From an uncultured Latescibacterota bacterium (GTDB lineage: Bacteria > Latescibacterota > UBA2968 > UBA8231), in contig OX638377.1 in assembly GCA_951813615.1 (NCBI GenBank), forward strand, positions 1,240,001-1,304,000: a stretch of 64,000 nt of DNA. The letters run 5' to 3'. The position numbers and the translations under genes are program-made. The notes below the pieces were generated by a model, which was not told the origin of the DNA, did not search any database, and worked only from the letters and a program-made list of their open reading frames with translations. Below are positions 60,749-64,000 of this stretch, one piece after another; within the stretch, counting starts at the first letter, position 1; each line of letters opens with the position of its first letter.

Positions 60749-61378
60749 GTGAAATACATTGCATTGGCCTTGGCGTTACTCAGCGGCAGCGTCTATGCCG
60801 AGGAGGCGGACTCCAGCCGCGTCATTCTCTTTTTTGGCGATAGCTTGACCGCTGGCTATGGCCTCGACCGCGAACAGGCCTTCCCGGCCTTGGTACAGGC
60901 GCGGATTGATTCGCTCGGCTGGAATTTTGAAGTCTTCAATGCCGGGCTTGGCGGCGAGACCTCAGCCGGTGGGTTGCGCCGCATTGACTGGCTCTTGCGC
61001 CGCCCCATTGACGTCTTCGTCCTCGAATTGGGAGCCAACGACGGTTTGCGCGGCATAGATCCCAAAGACACCCACGCCAACCTGCAACAAATCGTCGAGC
61101 GGGTGAAAGCGAAAAATCCCAAAGTCGCCATAGTTATCGCCGGGATGCAGATGCCGCCCAATTTGGGCGCGGAATACACAGAGGCGTTTGCGGCGATTTT
61201 CCCGACGTTGGCAGAGAAAAACGACGCAGCCTTGATCCCCTTTTTGTTAGAAGGCGTGGGCGACCAACCTGAGTTAAACCTGCCCGACGGCAACCACCCC
61301 AATGTCGAAGGCCACCAAATCGTCGCCGAAACCGTGTGGGCGACGCTGGGGCCGGTGCTGGAGGAGTTGCGCCGCTAG
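60749..61378 (+). CDS. tesA: SGNH-hydrolase, TesA-like arylesterase/lysophospholipase
   Basis: I prefer GTG 60749: AGAGGG lies 8 nt upstream and it gives a compact signal peptide (KYIALALALLSGSVYAEEA). An ATG at 60722 in the same frame overlaps the PhyH end and is possible. The 209-residue protein has SGNH blocks: FFGDSLTAGYG (Ser32), the Gly block GGETSAGG, ELGANDGLRG, and DGNHPNVEGH with the Asp/His pair. It acts in the periplasm on acyl esters or lysophospholipids. TesA genes commonly neighbour YbbA/YbbP, as here, though in this case the genes converge and overlap by 4 nt. Confidence 0.9.
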   Translation: MKYIALALALLSGSVYAEEADSSRVILFFGDSLTAGYGLDREQAFPALVQARIDSLGWNFEVFNAGLGGETSAGGLRRIDWLLRRPIDVFVLELGANDGLRGIDPKDTHANLQQIVERVKAKNPKVAIVIAGMQMPPNLGAEYTEAFAAIFPTLAEKNDAALIPFLLEGVGDQPELNLPDGNHPNVEGHQIVAETVWATLGPVLEELRR

Positions 61379-63903
61379 CCGAGCGAGCGCAGGACTTCGA
61401 GGGGTGGGCTGGAGTGGACGCCACGGCTGGAGGTCATGCCGACAGCGACCGTTAGCAGACTGACCGCGGCAAAGGCGAGGATCAGCGGCAGGTAGTCGGG
61501 CGCAAAGCTGATCTCGAAGAGATAACGGCTCAAGGCCCAGACGCCCCCCAGCGACAAAATCGCCCCGGTTGCCGCGGCAAAAGCTCCCAAAAACAGGTAT
61601 TCGAGCGCCATGATCGCTACCACTTGGCGGCGACTGGCCCCCAAGGTCTTGAGCAAGACGCTTTCCTCTATGCGTTGGTAGCGGCTGCTGGCAATCACGC
61701 CGACGAGCACGATCAGGCCAACCGAGACGCTGAAAAAGGCCATAAAGCGCACCACTAGCGAGACCTTGTCGAGGATGGTATCGACGGTGCTGAGGATGCT
61801 GCCGAGATCGATAACCGAGACATTGGGGAATCGGTGTACGGTGGACCGCTGCAAGGCGGCCATTTGCTCAGTTGTGGCGGCGCGGGTGACGAGGACGTGG
61901 GATTGTGGTGCGGCTTCGAGGATGCCGGAAGGAAAGACCGCCAGAAAGTTAGGCATGATGCGCTGCCAGTTGACTTGGCGCAGACTGCCGACTACCACAT
62001 CGATAGGGACTCCTTGGACGTCAAAGGCCAGCGAGTCGCCCACGCCCACGCCCAAAGAAGAAGCGACGCCTGTTTCCAAGGAGACGTAGAGAGTGTCGCC
62101 CGAGGGTTGGCTGCGCCAGGTGCCGGCGACAATCTCTTCGGTGTTGGTGAGGGAATCGCGGTAGGTTGCGCGGTATTCGTGCCGCAAGGCCCAATTGCCG
62201 CGTCGGCGTCGATTAGCGGTGGTGTCGCGGAGTATGGTGCGGACGGGTTGGCCTTTGACGCTGTGGATGTGCATGGTGACGATGGGCATTTGTTGCAACA
62301 GCGGTAGATCCATCCCGGCGACGAGGGCGCTTAGCTCTTGGCGCTGGTCGTTTTGGATGTCGAAGAGTACGACGTTGGGGTTTTGGTCGGAGCCGACGCT
62401 TTTGATGTAGGACAGCAGGTTGGTCTGGGTTAGGAAGAGAGTGCTGAGCAGGAAGGTCCCTAACCCGAGGCCCAACATCAGCAGCGTAGTCTGGTTGTTA
62501 GGCCGGTAGAGGTTGGCCAGCCCCTGACGCCAGATATAGCTCCAAGAGGCGGGAAAGAAGCGCCGCGTGCCGTAGATGATTGAGCGAGCCGTAAGCGTTA
62601 GGAGCGCAAAGGCGGCTCCAACCCCGCCGACAAAGCCAAGGGCTAGCGGCCAGCGGTCGGTGAGTCGGTAGGCGAAGAGCACCGTCGTTAGGACGATCCC
62701 CGCATACAAAGCCCAGCGCAGCCACCCACTGTCGGCTGGTTGGTCGTCTTCAAAGGAGGCACGCAGGGTCAAAAGCGGCGAGGTCTTGCGGATGGCCAGC
62801 AGTGGTCGGGCGGCAAACAACAGCGACAGGCTGACGCCGAGGCCGAGACCCTCCAAAACGGCGAGGAAATCAAAGCGCGGCTCGACTTGGAGGGGTAGCA
62901 CATCGGCGAGGACGTTGGGGAGCAGGTAGAGAACTCCGACGCCGAGCAAAGCTCCAGTGAGTGAGCCGATCAAGCCCATGCCCCCGGCTTGGATTAGATA
63001 GATCAGGACAGTCTGACGGGCCGTGGCACCGAGGCTGCGCAGCACGGCGACCGTGGACAATTTTTGCCGCGTGTAGGTGTGGATGGCGCTGGCCACGCCT
63101 ACGCCGCCGAGCAGCAAGGCGATAAAGCTGCCGAGGTTTAAGAAGCGATAGAGGTTGTTGAGGGTGCGGCCGAGGCGGGCTTTGCGGCTCTCGATGGTTT
63201 CGAGTCGGAGGCGGTCGCCTCGGGTGTGCGGGCGGATGGATTTGGCTATCGCTTGAACATCCCGCTCGGGGAAGTGGAAGAAGGCGGTGTAGGTGACGCG
63301 GCTGCCCCGTTGGATCAGGTGAGTGTCGTCGAGGTAGGACATCGGGATATAGACGCGCGGCTGGATGTCGCTGAAGAGGGCGTTCTCGCCGGGAATGCGC
63401 AGGAGGCGGCCACCGATGAGGAAGACCGTATCGCCGATCTTGATCGAGTCGCCGACTGCCGCGTCAAACTGCAACATGAGCGCTTCGTCAACGAGGGCAT
63501 GGGGCTGGGTGCGGAAGCTCTGCGCGGCCTCAGCCGGTGCTGTTTTTAGCTCGCCGTAAAAGGGGAAAGGGCCATCAAGGGCGCGGATCTGGGCGAGGCG
63601 GGTGCCTTGGCTCTTGGGCAGGTAAATCATGGAATTGAAGGCCACTTGGCGCGCCTGAACGCCGCCGAGCGAGTCGATGAGTGCCTCGGTGGCGGGTGTG
63701 AAGGGCTGGCGGCTCGCCAGTGACATATCGGCACCTAAGAGCGCGGCGGCTTGTTGGTCCATGGCCTCTTGCAGTGTGGAACTGAGGCTGCCCAAGCCGA
63801 CGAGCGCACCGATGCCGATGGAAATTGAAGAGGTAAAAAGCAGCAGTTTGCGGCGGTGGCTGCGGCTGTCGCGCCAGGCCATTTTGCCGAGCCAGACTAT
63901 CAT
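61375..63903 (-). CDS. YbbP-like ABC transporter permease (FtsX-type)
   Basis: This 842-residue protein has an N-terminal span (20-42), a large periplasmic domain, then a bundle of FtsX-type spans (about 270-400), a second periplasmic domain and the C-terminal FtsX repeat (residues 720-835: VRFMAFFSVSVGLIVLVGVIASSRYQRIEESVLLKTLGASRRQ, in parts; ends SSPPLEVLRSLG). This duplicated layout is that of YbbP. The ATG overlaps the stop of the upstream ATPase gene (ATGA). The YbbA-YbbP-TesA set is implicated in lipid or lysophospholipid handling at the envelope, but its transport substrate is not firmly known. Confidence 0.9.
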   Translation of the reverse strand: MIVWLGKMAWRDSRSHRRKLLLFTSSISIGIGALVGLGSLSSTLQEAMDQQAAALLGADMSLASRQPFTPATEALIDSLGGVQARQVAFNSMIYLPKSQGTRLAQIRALDGPFPFYGELKTAPAEAAQSFRTQPHALVDEALMLQFDAAVGDSIKIGDTVFLIGGRLLRIPGENALFSDIQPRVYIPMSYLDDTHLIQRGSRVTYTAFFHFPERDVQAIAKSIRPHTRGDRLRLETIESRKARLGRTLNNLYRFLNLGSFIALLLGGVGVASAIHTYTRQKLSTVAVLRSLGATARQTVLIYLIQAGGMGLIGSLTGALLGVGVLYLLPNVLADVLPLQVEPRFDFLAVLEGLGLGVSLSLLFAARPLLAIRKTSPLLTLRASFEDDQPADSGWLRWALYAGIVLTTVLFAYRLTDRWPLALGFVGGVGAAFALLTLTARSIIYGTRRFFPASWSYIWRQGLANLYRPNNQTTLLMLGLGLGTFLLSTLFLTQTNLLSYIKSVGSDQNPNVVLFDIQNDQRQELSALVAGMDLPLLQQMPIVTMHIHSVKGQPVRTILRDTTANRRRRGNWALRHEYRATYRDSLTNTEEIVAGTWRSQPSGDTLYVSLETGVASSLGVGVGDSLAFDVQGVPIDVVVGSLRQVNWQRIMPNFLAVFPSGILEAAPQSHVLVTRAATTEQMAALQRSTVHRFPNVSVIDLGSILSTVDTILDKVSLVVRFMAFFSVSVGLIVLVGVIASSRYQRIEESVLLKTLGASRRQVVAIMALEYLFLGAFAAATGAILSLGGVWALSRYLFEISFAPDYLPLILAFAAVSLLTVAVGMTSSRGVHSSPPLEVLRSLG

Positions 63904-64000
63904 GGAACTAGCTGATCCTCGGCTACCCGGCCGCCTTGGAGGCGGATGATTCGCTGGGTGAGGCGGGCCAGCGTCAGATCGTGGGTAACCAGAATTAGGG
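63900..64000 (-). CDS. YbbA-like ABC ATPase, C-terminal fragment cut by window edge
   Basis: The reverse strand reads LILVTHDLTLARLTQRIIRL and then QGGRVAEDQLVP to TGA 63902-63900. The VTHD H-loop and the following pattern are those of the MacB/LolD/YbbA ATPase C-terminus. Its stop overlaps the YbbP start, as expected for the ATPase partner. Only 32 codons are visible. Confidence 0.85.
   Translation of the reverse strand, partial: LILVTHDLTLARLTQRIIRLQGGRVAEDQLVP

Overview
The window reads as chromosomal DNA of an uncultured Gram-negative heterotroph of fairly high G+C (roughly 60% by eye). Lipoboxes, large secreted barrel-like proteins and an ExbB/ExbD motor indicate an outer membrane. The mix of several sulfatases, phytanoyl-CoA-dioxygenase-like enzymes, CUT1 sugar ABC importers without ATPases, CBM9-like secreted proteins, DUF6785/DUF6784-type membrane proteins and Gfo/Idh/MocA enzymes recalls Latescibacterota or Poribacteria-like lineages. 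That taxonomic guess is inference from gene content; no rRNA or marker gene is present.

Region 1 (1-16.5 kb) is an envelope module. Eight tightly packed leftward genes (14660 down to the left edge) encode a long TPR protein, a membrane-anchored DUF4159 protein with a TonB-like linker, an AgmX/PglI C-terminal-domain lipoprotein, a small lipoprotein, and two paralogous pairs of secreted proteins in the order A-B-B'-A' (A: discoidin plus FlgD-like; B: very large barrel-like with acidic repeats). A divergent rightward operon encodes ExbB-ExbD-ExbD. The set resembles the Agl/Glt type of energised trans-envelope machine and may be an undescribed relative. A CBM9-like protein and a TPR lipoprotein follow (16.5-19 kb).

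Region 2 (19-31.8 kb) holds a secreted CBM9-like protein, a terminator, and an AlgQ/LipO-type solute-binding protein. Then come a frameshifted sulfatase, a RelE/XRE toxin-antitoxin pair, a PhyH enzyme, two intact sulfatases, HAD and Nudix hydrolases, a DUF3604 PHP-like protein and YwbE. Two rearrangement scars are visible: a 29-bp tandem duplication that shifts the end of the binding protein, and a 65-bp sulfatase relic overlapping the end of the PhyH gene.

Region 3 (31.8-52.5 kb) is transport and catabolism. A CUT1 importer is coupled to a DUF6785-like membrane protein. LplB/LplC-type permeases lie opposite it across a repeat-filled gap. Further on are an SDR, a PIN/AbrB toxin-antitoxin pair, a sulfatase with a second DUF6785-like gene, and a small catabolic operon (Gfo/Idh/MocA, sugar isomerase-like, MBL-cupin fusion, isochorismatase-like). 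The region ends with a CBM9-like protein, a terminator, and an importer whose binding protein and permease are one polypeptide.

Region 4 (52.5-58.8 kb) is a small, A+T-richer defence and stress island. Its centre is a 1634-residue protein joining an Mrr-like nuclease domain, a NACHT ATPase and a long helical-repeat C-terminus. Beside it are a frameshifted antitoxin, HicAB and an orphan MNT-type nucleotidyltransferase. Region 5 (58.9-64 kb) has an aldo/keto reductase, a second PhyH enzyme, a TesA-like esterase, a YbbP-like permease and the last codons of its YbbA-like ATPase, cut by the window edge.
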